Positions 1 to 9,149 of a DNA stretch of 64,000 nt are shown here, one piece after another. The position numbers were made by a program, and so were the translations under genes. The notes under the pieces are model-generated. The model did not search any database. It was not told where the DNA came from and saw only the letters and a program-made list of their open reading frames with translations. The stretch's first letter is position 1. Each line of letters begins with the position of its first letter. Origin of the DNA: Bryobacteraceae bacterium (GTDB lineage: Bacteria; Acidobacteriota; Terriglobia; Bryobacterales; Bryobacteraceae); the NCBI GenBank assembly GCA_019752335.1, contig JAIEMJ010000005.1, forward strand, positions 62,001 through 126,000, written 5' to 3'.

Positions 1-19
1 CTCCAGACGAGGAGGGCTT

Positions 20-43
20 GGACCGGCCGGGAGGCCGGTCCTA
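20..43 (-). repeat. 24-nt palindromic hairpin element, copy 1
   Basis: Read on the minus strand this is TA followed by a 9-bp arm GGACCGGCC, loop TCCC, and the complementary arm GGCCGGTCC. It lies just past the stop codon of the minus-strand TonB receptor gene, where it could act in termination or RNA stability. Two further copies lie at 8250-8273 and 37272-37295. This copy differs from them at the fifth position of the arm, with the matching change on the other side (C:G instead of A:T), so the hairpin is preserved. Confidence 0.75.
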
Positions 44-51
44 CGCGTTGT

Positions 52-3000
52 TTAGAACAGCACTTTCAGGCCAAACTGGATCTGGCGCATCGGCGAGACT
101 AAGCCGGTGATCGCACCCGGGCCGCGCGAGATATTGGCCTGTGTGGGATAGTCCAGGCCGCCGCCCGCATTACGAGTGGGCAGGAAGCCGCCACCCGTGT
201 TGAGCGTACCGTTCGGACGGGCGAACTGCGGCGTGTTGAAGAGGTTGAACATCTCCGTGCGGAACTGCACCTTGAAACGCTCCGTGATCTTGAAGTTCTT
301 GAACATCGAGAAGTCTACGTTCTTGAAACCAGGACCTTCGAGAATGCCCAATGCCGAGTTGCCATACTTACAAATCTCCGTAATCGCGGTGTTTTGACAG
401 GAGACGATGCGGAAGGCGTCGGGGTTGTACCACTGATTCACCGTCGCGTTCGAAAGGCTGCCGTTCGAGATGCGGTCCGGTCGAATGGTGACGTTGGCCG
501 TGTTGGTGATGGCGCCCTGGGTCACGGTCATCGGGAAGCCGGTGCGGAAAGTGAGAATGCCGTTGCTCTGCCAGCCATCGAAGATCACCCCGGCGACGCC
601 CTTCTTGAGCGAGGCGATCATGGGGATTTCATAGACGAAGTTGGCGACGGTGTTGTGCGTGACGTCGAAGCCGACGCGGGCTTTGTCCGCCGCACGGTTG
701 CGGGGATTCTGGTAGGCATTCGGGTTGTAACCGTCACCTTCATTGCGTCCGTAGCCTTCCATCAAAGACTTCGAGAAAGTGTGCGCAATCGTATAACTGA
801 ACCCGTTAGAGAAGCGCTTCTGAAGATTGAAGTGCAGTCCCTGGTACCAGGCGTTGCCGCCGGAATCGAGCCAGCGCAGGCGGGTGAGCGGCCGGGTGAC
901 GCCGTTATCGATGACAAACGGCACTGGGCGGCGTGACTGGAGCGTGGACGTTGCCGTGTTGAAGGCCGGGTCCGGGGAGTTGAATTCCACCGTGTTATCG
1001 AGGTGCGAAGTCTTTGAGCCCACGTAACCGACCGACAGGACCATGCCCGCGAACAGACGGCGCTGCACGTCGAAGCTCCACTGATGTACCACCGGCTGGA
1101 AGTTGTCCGTGTTCAGCACGTTCGCGCTGATGGCGCTGGCGTTGTTGACGGTGCCAAACGGCTGGGCAAAGCTGAAGATCGAGTTCGGATTCACCAGGCC
1201 ATTGTTACGGGCATCGTTCGAGAAGTTCGAACTGCCCGAGAGCGGCGGGTTGAGATTGAGGATGGTGTAGTTGTTCAACTGGTGAACGTTGTAGAAGATG
1301 CCGTAGCCGACGCGCAACACCCAGGGCTCGGAGGGCCGATAGGCGATGCCGATGCGCGGCATGATCATGTCCTTCTGCGGCTTATAGAAGTTATAGGTGG
1401 ACCGAATGGTGGAGGGCACGAACACGGGCGGGTTGTTGCGGCCGTTTGACCATTCGAGCGAGCGCCATAAGCCACGGATGTCGGTGGCGGCGGTGTTGTA
1501 TTCGTAGCGCGCGCCAATGTTCATTGTGATGCGCTTCGTCACCTTCCAGTCGTCGTTGAAGTAAAAGCCGGTGCGCGTCTGGCGGACATCGGTCAGCGGT
1601 AGGCCTTCCGGGGTATTCGTACCGCTGGGGACACCGAGCATGAAGGCGGCGAAGGCGTTGTTCGCCAGATTGCCGACAAAGTCAAACGAGCCGCGGGGCA
1701 CGTTTGCCGCGCCACGGAAAAGCGAAATGCGCCGGATCTCGGCGCCAAACTTGAGGGTATGCGCGCCGAACGTCCAGTTCAGGTTGTTGCTGAACTGATG
1801 CAGACGGTTGTCATCGAAGCCATTGCCGCCGTCCTGTTCCGCCAAACCCTGGAAGCCGGTAATGTTCATCGCCGGGATGCCCACTTCGCGCGGCGTGAGT
1901 TTCCGGTTACCATCGGTGACGACGCGGAAGGCGTCGAGCCCGATGGCGCTCAGGTCAAAGGTCGTGTTCGCGCGAGGGTTAAAGCTATCATCGCGCGACG
2001 TGCTGTAGCCGTAGCGAAACTCGTTCACCAGGGTCGGCGTGAAGATGTGCAGCCATTGGGTCGCGATGTTGTTATTGCGGCCTTCCACGCGGTAGGTGAA
2101 CTGAGGCGAAGTCGCCGGTTGGGTGAGGAAGTAAGGAATGTTGCTCGCATAGCGGAACATTACTTTATCCTTGTTCGAGATGTTATGGTCAAGCTTGAGG
2201 AAGTACTGATCGTCGTCAATCTGCGTACCGCCGACGCCGATGTAGTTGGTACCGGTAAGCGGGTCCGGCAAGACTAACTGCGGCTTCTCCCAGAAGGGCG
2301 TTAAAGCGCGCGCGGTGGCGTTCAGGCGTGCAGTGGGAATGATGTTTCCCGCAAACGGGACGGGATTGTCAGCGCCGGTGAGGGGATCGAAGATTTGGAC
2401 GGCCGGCAAGGCGGCGCCGGTGGCGGTGCGGCGGTTCAGCAAGGCGCTGAAATCGCCGGTGCGCATGGCGTCGGAGGGTACCAACGCGGCGCCCGTGTTG
2501 CCAGGATTACGGCGACGGCGGCCCTCATAGTTGAACATGAAAAAGGTCTTGTTCCGGCCGTCGTATAGCTTAGGAATCCAAATCGGTCCGCCGAATGTGC
2601 CGCCGTATTGATTCTGGCGCACGGCCGGCTTCTTGGTGCGCGCCTGCGTCGGGGAGTTGAAATAATTCTGGAAATAGGGTTCAGCGTCGAGCTTTTCGTT
2701 CCGCAGGAACTCATATGCCGATCCGTGGAACTCGTTGGTGCCAGAGCGCATCACCATGATCAACTGCGCACCCGAGTTAAAGCCATACTCGGCCGAGTAA
2801 GATCCCGTCAGCACTTTCACCTCTTCCATCGCTTCGGGTGAAGGCGAGAAGGGGACGGTGTTGACGCGAGCTTCGGTGGCCACCACGCCGTCGAGGGTGG
2901 CGTGCTGCGACGTCTCGCGCTGGCCGTTCGCCACAATAGCAATAGTCTGGCCGGGGATCGGAATACCGCCACCGCCACCGCTCTGCCCATCGAGTCCACC

Positions 3001-3489
3001 GCGCGAGCCGAACATCACGCCCGGCTGGAGTACAGCAAGGTTGCCGACATTGCGGCCGTTCACCGGCAACTCAACCAGGCGTCGCTGCTCGACGACGTTG
3101 CCCAGCGACGACTCGTCGGTCTTGAGCTGGGCGATTTCCGAGGTGACCTGCACCCGCTCAGACACTTGGCCCACTTCCATCTTGAAGTCCACGCGGACCT
3201 TTTCGTTAATCTGCACCAGAACATTCGTGCGAGCCGCGGTCTTGAAACCGTTCATCTCGACGCTGACCGTGTATTCGCCGATATCGATCAGCGGAAAGGT
3301 GTAGTCGCCCGAGGAGGTGGACAGGGTCTCGGCTTTCACGTTCGTGCGGGTGTTGGTCAAGATTACCTTGGCCCCGCCAATGACGGATCCCGAACTATCC
3401 TGCACGGTGCCGAGGATCGTGGTGGAAGTGGTCTGCGACCACAGGCTGGCGGTGGCCGCCAGGAGAATCATGGATAAGCGCTTGAACAT
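52..3489 (-). CDS. TonB-dependent receptor, Oar-like, with carboxypeptidase regulatory-like domain
   Basis: Outer-membrane TonB-dependent receptor of about 1145 residues. The chosen ATG at 3489 follows an AAAGGA ribosome binding site by about 10 nt and begins a signal peptide (MFKRLSMILLAATASLWSQ). The reading frame stays open upstream to 4155, but that part overlaps the divergent hydrolase gene and has no receptor-like features. Residues about 22-105 form a carboxypeptidase regulatory-like beta-sandwich (ILGTVQDSSGSVIGGAKV), then a plug domain (ELPVNGRNVGNLAVLQPGV) and a long beta-barrel ending in phenylalanine (KVLF), the usual C-terminus of outer-membrane barrels. In Acidobacteria such proteins are abundant and thought to import oligosaccharides or peptides; the substrate cannot be read here. 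The divergent neighbour is a secreted hydrolase. Confidence 0.93.
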   Translation of the reverse strand: MFKRLSMILLAATASLWSQTTSTTILGTVQDSSGSVIGGAKVILTNTRTNVKAETLSTSSGDYTFPLIDIGEYTVSVEMNGFKTAARTNVLVQINEKVRVDFKMEVGQVSERVQVTSEIAQLKTDESSLGNVVEQRRLVELPVNGRNVGNLAVLQPGVMFGSRGGLDGQSGGGGGIPIPGQTIAIVANGQRETSQHATLDGVVATEARVNTVPFSPSPEAMEEVKVLTGSYSAEYGFNSGAQLIMVMRSGTNEFHGSAYEFLRNEKLDAEPYFQNYFNSPTQARTKKPAVRQNQYGGTFGGPIWIPKLYDGRNKTFFMFNYEGRRRRNPGNTGAALVPSDAMRTGDFSALLNRRTATGAALPAVQIFDPLTGADNPVPFAGNIIPTARLNATARALTPFWEKPQLVLPDPLTGTNYIGVGGTQIDDDQYFLKLDHNISNKDKVMFRYASNIPYFLTQPATSPQFTYRVEGRNNNIATQWLHIFTPTLVNEFRYGYSTSRDDSFNPRANTTFDLSAIGLDAFRVVTDGNRKLTPREVGIPAMNITGFQGLAEQDGGNGFDDNRLHQFSNNLNWTFGAHTLKFGAEIRRISLFRGAANVPRGSFDFVGNLANNAFAAFMLGVPSGTNTPEGLPLTDVRQTRTGFYFNDDWKVTKRITMNIGARYEYNTAATDIRGLWRSLEWSNGRNNPPVFVPSTIRSTYNFYKPQKDMIMPRIGIAYRPSEPWVLRVGYGIFYNVHQLNNYTILNLNPPLSGSSNFSNDARNNGLVNPNSIFSFAQPFGTVNNASAISANVLNTDNFQPVVHQWSFDVQRRLFAGMVLSVGYVGSKTSHLDNTVEFNSPDPAFNTATSTLQSRRPVPFVIDNGVTRPLTRLRWLDSGGNAWYQGLHFNLQKRFSNGFSYTIAHTFSKSLMEGYGRNEGDGYNPNAYQNPRNRAADKARVGFDVTHNTVANFVYEIPMIASLKKGVAGVIFDGWQSNGILTFRTGFPMTVTQGAITNTANVTIRPDRISNGSLSNATVNQWYNPDAFRIVSCQNTAITEICKYGNSALGILEGPGFKNVDFSMFKNFKITERFKVQFRTEMFNLFNTPQFARPNGTLNTGGGFLPTRNAGGGLDYPTQANISRGPGAITGLVSPMRQIQFGLKVLF

Positions 3490-3564
3490 CTGAAGCATTT
3501 CCTTTCTATACCGAAGGACAAGGACGGATTGAACTGATTGTAACACTCGTTTTGGGCGTACCAT

Positions 3565-5271
3565 ATGGAAAATATGCGTTTCACGATTTTGCTCCTGCTG
3601 GCCAGCCCCCTCTTCGCCGCGGACGCCGTCCCGCTCCGCATCGACCGTTATCAACCCGCCCGCATGCGCGACGGCGTCACGCTCTACGCCGACGTCTATC
3701 GCCCCAGCGCGCCGGGCCGCTATCCCACCATCGTCATCCGTACGCCGTACAGCACCCAGCGCGAGGGCTCTGGCATCCACGGCAAACTGCGAGACTTGGC
3801 CGGTGAGGGCTACGCGGTCGTCAATCAGGACGTCCGCGGACGCTACGAGAGCGAGGGTCGCTGGGATCCCTTCCGCCACGAAGCGCTCGACGGTTACGAC
3901 ACCATCGAATGGGCGGCGAAGCAGCCTTGGTCCAACGGCAAGGTCTGCACGCAGGGCGGCTCCTACCTGGGCCACGTGCAGTGGGCCGCCGCGACGCAAG
4001 CCCCGCCGAGCCTGGTCTGCGCGTTTCCCGCCGTCGCCTCCACCAACATCTACGCCAACTGGATTACCCAGGGCGGCGCCTTCCGGCTCTCCTTCAACTA
4101 CGGTTGGGGCGTCGTACGGATGCCGAATCGCATCATGTTGCCGCAGTGGTGGCATACCGGCAAGGAAGCGACACCCGACATCACCTACGAGCAGATTCTA
4201 CCGCACCTGCCGCTCAACTCCGGCGATGAAGCAGGGGCCCACTACGCCGTGAAGCATTACCGCGACTGGCTGGCGCATCCAAGCTATGACGCTTATTGGA
4301 AGTCGATCAGCGACGAGGAGCGATTCGATAAGGTGAAGGTCCCGGTGCATACCGCCGGCGGCTGGTTCGATATCTTTCTGCCGGGCACCATCAACGGCTA
4401 CACCGGACTGAAGGCCAAGGGCGGCCAGGCGCGCATGATCATCGGAGCCTGGGGCCATGGCCCATCCCAGAAGTACGGCGACCTCGACTTTGGGCCAGAC
4501 AACAACGTCCACCTCGCCGACGTGGAGAAGCGCTTCTTTGACCATTACCTGAAGGGCGCGGACAACGGCATCGACCGCGAGCCGCCCGTGCGCCTCTTCT
4601 ACATGGGCGTGAATCGTTGGAAGAGCGAAGCCGATTGGCCCATCCCCGGCACGCAGTACACGCCCTGGTACCTCGCCGCGAACGGACGCCTCACGCCCAC
4701 CAAGCCCGCCGCCGGAACCACCGTCTACACCTACGACCCGCAAAACCCCGTGCCGACAACAGGCGGCAATAACTGCTGCGGCACTCCCACCGCCGCCGGA
4801 CCCGTAAACCAGCGCGCCTTGGAAGCCCGCGGCGACATCGTGGGCTTCACCAGCGACCCGCTCGAGAAGGCGCTCGCCATCGCCGGCCCCGTGAAGATGC
4901 ATTTGAATGCCTCCACCGACGGCCCGGACACCGACTGGATGGTGAAACTGATTGACGTCTACCCCAACGGCGACGCTTTCCCGATGGCCGAAGGCATTCT
5001 GCGCGCCCGCTTCCGCCGCGGACTCGACAAGCCGGAACTGCTGAAGCCGAATCAGACCTATGAATTCGTCATTGACCTGATCGGCACGGCGGTCGTCTTT
5101 CAGCCGGGGCACCGCATCCGGGTCGACGTGACGTCGAGCAACTTCCCGCAGTTTGACCGGAATCCGAACACCGGCGAAGCGCTGGGGTCGGCCACCAAAC
5201 TGCGGGTCGCCAAGCAGACGTTGCAGCTTTCGCTGTCGCATATCCTTTTGCCGGTCGTGCCGCTGCCCTAG
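3565..5271 (+). CDS. CocE/NonD family alpha/beta hydrolase, secreted
   Basis: A 568-residue secreted acyl hydrolase or aminopeptidase of the CocE/X-Pro dipeptidyl-peptidase family. An N-terminal signal peptide (MRFTILLLLASPLFA, if the second ATG at 3574 is used) precedes an alpha/beta-hydrolase core. The nucleophile motif GGSYLG puts Ser at residue 133; Asp269 (GGWFDIF) and His298 (GAWGHG) fit the rest of the triad. After about residue 350 comes the C-terminal jelly-roll domain typical of the family (residues about 360-568). Family members cleave ester, amide or X-Pro bonds; substrate unknown. It is divergently transcribed from the TonB receptor gene, so it may help degrade imported material. 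No strong ribosome binding site is visible, so the choice between 3565 and 3574 is open. Confidence 0.88.
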   Translation: MENMRFTILLLLASPLFAADAVPLRIDRYQPARMRDGVTLYADVYRPSAPGRYPTIVIRTPYSTQREGSGIHGKLRDLAGEGYAVVNQDVRGRYESEGRWDPFRHEALDGYDTIEWAAKQPWSNGKVCTQGGSYLGHVQWAAATQAPPSLVCAFPAVASTNIYANWITQGGAFRLSFNYGWGVVRMPNRIMLPQWWHTGKEATPDITYEQILPHLPLNSGDEAGAHYAVKHYRDWLAHPSYDAYWKSISDEERFDKVKVPVHTAGGWFDIFLPGTINGYTGLKAKGGQARMIIGAWGHGPSQKYGDLDFGPDNNVHLADVEKRFFDHYLKGADNGIDREPPVRLFYMGVNRWKSEADWPIPGTQYTPWYLAANGRLTPTKPAAGTTVYTYDPQNPVPTTGGNNCCGTPTAAGPVNQRALEARGDIVGFTSDPLEKALAIAGPVKMHLNASTDGPDTDWMVKLIDVYPNGDAFPMAEGILRARFRRGLDKPELLKPNQTYEFVIDLIGTAVVFQPGHRIRVDVTSSNFPQFDRNPNTGEALGSATKLRVAKQTLQLSLSHILLPVVPLP

Positions 5272-5325
5272 AACATTAATAAAATTTAGGAGAATAAACG
5301 GCATCCGAAACACACTATAGTTAGG

Positions 5326-7866
5326 ATGCAAGAACCGCTCCTGTGGCCCGCCCTCGCCGCCCTCGCGGGCGTTATCGGCGGTCGCGCCCTCTCGCTGACT
5401 CTGACGGAGGCCCTGGTGGCGGCCGCGCTCTTCCTGGCCCTCACCATGCTGGGCCGCTGGCGGGGGCTGCCGCGCTGGTGGATCCCCGCCCTGGCCTTCG
5501 TGGGGGCGATTGGCGCGCTGCTGGAAGTAACCGCCCGGCCTGGCCCGCCCCCGCACATCGAGTCCGGCGCGGACGAAGTGCTGTCGGTGTCAGCCTGCGT
5601 CGTAGAGCCGAGTTCCTTCTTCGAGGGGCGGATGCAGTTTACGGTGGAGTTGGAGCCCGGCGCGCGCGCGAAGGTCTACCAGTATCCGAAGAACGGACTG
5701 CCGCCCCGGCCAGTCATCTTTGGCGAAGTCGTCCAATTCGACGCCCGGATCCGCCGTCCGGGGAGCTTCGAAAATCCCGGCGGCTTCGACTATCCCGCCT
5801 ACCTGGCGCGACAGCACATCTATTGGACCGCGACCCTGCCCTCCGCAGCCGAGGTGCAGCATCAACCGGGCCAGTGTGGGGGCTGGGTGGGTCGCGCGCT
5901 CGCGCAAGCGAGAGCGACGTTGCTCGCGCGGATCGACGGCTTCTTCCCGCGGGACGACTACGCGAGCGGCATGCTGCAAGCCTTGCTGCTGGGCGAAACC
6001 AGCCAGGTGAAGAAGCTCTGGACCGAGGACTTCCGCCGCACCGGCACGTTCCATGCGCTGGTGATCAGCGGCCAGCACGTGGTGGTGCTGACGGCGGGCT
6101 GGGTGTGGGTGATCTTCCAACTCACGCGCCGCCGCTGGCTCGCCGGTCTCGCCGGCGTCCTGCTCGCTTGGATCTACACGGGGCTGGCGGGCGGCGCCGC
6201 GCCCGTGCTGCGGGCCGCTTGGGGACTCACCTTCTACGCCGGGGCGCGATTCTTCTACCGCGACGGCCGCGTGCTGAACATCCTGGCCGCCGTGGTGCTG
6301 GTGTTCCTTGTGCTCGACCCCGGGCAAGCCTACGACGCCAGCTTCCAGCTTTCGTTTCTCGCCGTGTTGGCGATCGGCGCGTTGAGTAGTCCGCTGGCCG
6401 AGCGCACCACCGCACCGTTCCTGCAAGCCGCGCGCCAACTCGCTAATGCCGGATGGGACGTGAGCCTGCCACCGCGCGTCGCGGCGATTCGGGTCGAACT
6501 GCGGCTACTCGCCGAAACGTTGTTCTTCGTGTTCAATCTGCCGATGCGTTGGGCCTTGCCCTTCGTCGGACGAGTGACCTGGCTTTGCGCGACGGTGGCC
6601 GAAATGCTGCTCATCACCGCCACGGTCCAACTGGTACTCGCCTTGCCGCTGGTCGCCTACTTCCACCGCTTTCCGGTAACGGGACTGCTGGCGAATCTCC
6701 TGGTCGCGCCGTTGTTGTCGCTGGCGATCCCCGCCGGCATGCTGGCCGTGGTGTCCAACTGGGGCTGGCTCGCTCAACTCGCCGCCTGGCTCGTTCACGT
6801 CTCCGGCGCGATGGTGGAGTGGAGCGCGAAACTGGAGCCGGCGTGGCGCATCCCTTCCCCGCCCGCGTGGTTGGCCCTTAGCCTGATTCTGTCGCTTGCG
6901 CTGCTGGCCGTCGCGCTCCGCCTGAACCGCTGGCGCGCCCCCGCTTGGGCCCTGGCCGCGGCCGCGAGCGCGTTGCTGCTCGTCCATCCATTTGCGCCCG
7001 ACATCCGGCGGGGAGAGCTGGAACTCACCGCCATCGACATCGGGCAAGGCGACGGCCTGCTGATGGTGCTGCCCGACGGTCGCACGCTGGCCATCGACGC
7101 GGGCGGCCTCAACAATACGTTTCGCCAGGCCGGGCGACGCACCAGCGGGATCAACACCGGCGAGGACGTGATCGCGCCGTATCTTTGGACGCGCTCCATT
7201 CGCCGGCTCGACGTGCTGGTGCTCACCCACGCGCACGCCGACCATATGGGCGGCCTGACGGCGCTGATCGAGAACTTCCAGCCTGGCGAGATCTGGACCG
7301 GGCTGATGCCGACGGCCAACGCGGACTGGCAAGCCGTAGTGGACGCCGCCCGGCGTCAGGGCACGCGGATCAAGTCGTTGCGCGAGGGCGACGAGTTCCG
7401 CGCAGGCCAAGTGCAGTTCAACATCCTCGCCCCGCTCGCCGGGCGTGAGCCAACGCCCGAGGCCCGTAACGACGATTCGCTCGCGATGCTCGTCACCTAC
7501 GGCCGTCGCCGCCTTCTGCTGACGGGTGACCTGGAAGCGCCCGTCGAGCGGCGTCTGCTCGCCGAGTGGGATCTGCCGGCCATCGACGTGCTGAAGGTGG
7601 GGCACCACGGCAGCCGCACCTCGACGTCCGAGGCCTGGCTCGACCGATTGAAGCCCGGGGTGGCGCTGGTGAGTGTGGGGCGCGGCAACCGCTATCATCA
7701 TCCGCACCCACGCGTCACGGAACGGCTCGCTGAGCGCGGCATCGTCACGCTGCGCACGGATCTGCTGGGCCTGGTGACGGTGCGCACCAACGGCCATTGG
7801 CTCGACTTCGACAGCTATCGCTGGCAGCGCGCCAGCGACGCACTGCTGCCGCCCTTCGGCGAATGA
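5326..7866 (+). CDS. comEC: ComEC/Rec2-family competence protein
   Basis: Inner-membrane channel protein for uptake of single-stranded DNA during natural transformation, 846 residues, full length. The N-terminal half has hydrophobic helices flanking a DUF4131-type soluble domain. The central 'competence' domain has many membrane segments and the family motif ALLLGETSQV...FRRTGTFHALVISGQH. The C-terminal third (about residues 565-835) is a metallo-beta-lactamase-like domain with the metal motif THAHADHMGG near residue 635, a second site LLTGDLE, and VGHHGSRTST. All metal-binding motifs are intact, so nuclease-like activity is plausible. A TAGG sequence directly abuts the ATG, and a TATAGT hexamer lies a few bases upstream. 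No other competence gene is in the window. Confidence 0.93.
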   Translation: MQEPLLWPALAALAGVIGGRALSLTLTEALVAAALFLALTMLGRWRGLPRWWIPALAFVGAIGALLEVTARPGPPPHIESGADEVLSVSACVVEPSSFFEGRMQFTVELEPGARAKVYQYPKNGLPPRPVIFGEVVQFDARIRRPGSFENPGGFDYPAYLARQHIYWTATLPSAAEVQHQPGQCGGWVGRALAQARATLLARIDGFFPRDDYASGMLQALLLGETSQVKKLWTEDFRRTGTFHALVISGQHVVVLTAGWVWVIFQLTRRRWLAGLAGVLLAWIYTGLAGGAAPVLRAAWGLTFYAGARFFYRDGRVLNILAAVVLVFLVLDPGQAYDASFQLSFLAVLAIGALSSPLAERTTAPFLQAARQLANAGWDVSLPPRVAAIRVELRLLAETLFFVFNLPMRWALPFVGRVTWLCATVAEMLLITATVQLVLALPLVAYFHRFPVTGLLANLLVAPLLSLAIPAGMLAVVSNWGWLAQLAAWLVHVSGAMVEWSAKLEPAWRIPSPPAWLALSLILSLALLAVALRLNRWRAPAWALAAAASALLLVHPFAPDIRRGELELTAIDIGQGDGLLMVLPDGRTLAIDAGGLNNTFRQAGRRTSGINTGEDVIAPYLWTRSIRRLDVLVLTHAHADHMGGLTALIENFQPGEIWTGLMPTANADWQAVVDAARRQGTRIKSLREGDEFRAGQVQFNILAPLAGREPTPEARNDDSLAMLVTYGRRRLLLTGDLEAPVERRLLAEWDLPAIDVLKVGHHGSRTSTSEAWLDRLKPGVALVSVGRGNRYHHPHPRVTERLAERGIVTLRTDLLGLVTVRTNGHWLDFDSYRWQRASDALLPPFGE

Positions 7867-7879
7867 GACCATAGCAGCA

Positions 7880-9097
7880 GTGCGCCTGCTGCTCTTCGCC
7901 GCCAAGCTCGGCTACCAGATTCGTGTGTTTGCCGAGGCCGCCCAACGTCTCGGCATCGACGTCCAACTCGTCACCGACCGTTGCCACATCCTCGACGACC
8001 CCTGGGGTGACCGTGCCATCCCAGTGCGTTTCGAAGACCCGCTGGGGTCGCTCGAAGGGATCCACGGGCCGGCCGAAGCCATCGCCGCCGTCGCTGACCG
8101 GCCACTCTACCTCGCCGCGCTCACGGCGCAAAAGCTCGGTCTACCCTTTCATTCGCCAGAGAGCATTCGCAAGAGCCAGAACAAGCACACCGCCCGCGAG
8201 TCCTTCCGAAACGCTGGCCTGCTGGTTCCGAAGTTCGAACGCTTCCCCGTAGGACAGGCCTCCCGGCCTGTCCAAGTTGCCTACCCTTGCGTGCTGAAAC
8301 CGCTAGCCCTCTCGGGCAGCCGAGGCGTCATCCGCGCCAACACCGAAGCAGAATTCCACCAGGCCTGGGAGCGGATCGAGAAGCTCCTGGCGTCCGGCGA
8401 GATTCGCGAACGGCGTGATCCCGCCGACGCCTTCATCCAAGTGGAGGACTATATCCCCGGCCGCGAGTTCGCCGTGGAAGGCCTGCTCACGCGCGGCCGC
8501 CTGCAAGTGCTCGCCATCTTCGACAAGCCCGACCCACTCGAAGGGCCGTTCTTTGAAGAGACCATCTACGTCACGCCCTCCAGTGAGAGCCCCGAGACCC
8601 AGCGGCGCATCGTCGAAGCCATCGAACGCGCCATCGCCGCTCTCGGCCTCTCAAACGGACCCATCCACGGCGAGTGCCGGGTGAACGACGCCGGCGTCTG
8701 GGTGCTGGAGGTGGCGGGCCGCCCCATCGGCGGACTCTGCGCCCGCGCGCTCTCGTTCAACGGCCGGCAGCCACTCGAAGAAGTCTTACTGCGCGCCGCG
8801 CTGGGGCAGCCCATTGAAGCTAAGCTCGATGCCGGCGTGTCCGGCGTGATGATGATTCCCGTACCGGGCGCGGGCGTACTCGCAGGCGTGGATAGAGTCG
8901 AAGAGGCGCAACGCACTCCGCACGTCACCGAACTTCTGATCACCGCCAAGGAAGGCGAGCGGCTGGTGCCGCTGCCCGAAGGCAATAGCTACCCGGGCTT
9001 CATCTTCGCTCGCGCCGAGTCCACGCGCGATACGCTCGAAGCCTTGCGCCAGGCGCACGGCAAACTCAACTTCCGCCTGCTGAAGACCCTAAATTGA
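7880..9097 (+). CDS. ATP-grasp domain protein
   Basis: A 405-residue ATP-grasp ligase starting at GTG 7880, 13 nt after comEC. Features are an N-terminal pre-ATP-grasp Rossmann-like region (LLLFAAKLGYQ), the nucleotide-binding loop region around KSQNKHTARESFRNAGLLVP, CVLKPLALSGSRGVI, and the metal-binding segment HGECRVNDAGVWVLEVAGRP. Such enzymes join a carboxylate to an amine or thiol through an acyl-phosphate; the substrate cannot be deduced. Codons 124-131 (GQASRPVQ) are encoded by a 24-nt palindromic repeat inserted in frame between FERFPV and VAYPCVLKP, at a likely surface loop before the ATP-binding strand. The gene is followed by the terminator of the convergent minus-strand gene. Confidence 0.82.
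   Translation: MRLLLFAAKLGYQIRVFAEAAQRLGIDVQLVTDRCHILDDPWGDRAIPVRFEDPLGSLEGIHGPAEAIAAVADRPLYLAALTAQKLGLPFHSPESIRKSQNKHTARESFRNAGLLVPKFERFPVGQASRPVQVAYPCVLKPLALSGSRGVIRANTEAEFHQAWERIEKLLASGEIRERRDPADAFIQVEDYIPGREFAVEGLLTRGRLQVLAIFDKPDPLEGPFFEETIYVTPSSESPETQRRIVEAIERAIAALGLSNGPIHGECRVNDAGVWVLEVAGRPIGGLCARALSFNGRQPLEEVLLRAALGQPIEAKLDAGVSGVMMIPVPGAGVLAGVDRVEEAQRTPHVTELLITAKEGERLVPLPEGNSYPGFIFARAESTRDTLEALRQAHGKLNFRLLKTLN
8250..8273 (+). repeat. 24-nt palindromic hairpin element, copy 2, inside a coding region
   Basis: TA followed by GGACAGGCC, loop TCCC, then GGCCTGTCC. The element is 24 nt, a multiple of three, and is read through in frame as part of GQASRPVQ in the ATP-grasp protein. The other copies lie outside or at the end of genes (20-43, 37272-37295). 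Confidence 0.8.
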
Positions 9098-9131
9098 AAA
9101 AGCCCGGACGGCCCTTGGGGCACGTCCGGGC
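9097..9131 (-). terminator. Rho-independent terminator of the small secreted protein gene
   Basis: On the minus strand a perfect 9-bp stem GCCCGGACG / CGTCCGGGC with a 12-nt loop is followed by a run of T. It lies between two convergent genes and ends transcription of the minus-strand gene at 9150-9539. Confidence 0.85.
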
Positions 9132-9149
9132 ATCCGCAAACTGATCGAG

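Noticed and set aside
3490-4155. Upstream extension of the TonB receptor frame (222 codons)
   Set aside because: It overlaps the divergent hydrolase gene antisense, lacks receptor features, and the signal peptide with ribosome binding site lies at 3489.
5290-5326. Leaderless promoter for comEC (TATAGT 4 nt before the ATG)
   Set aside because: No matching -35 box is visible, so it was mentioned only in the gene entry.
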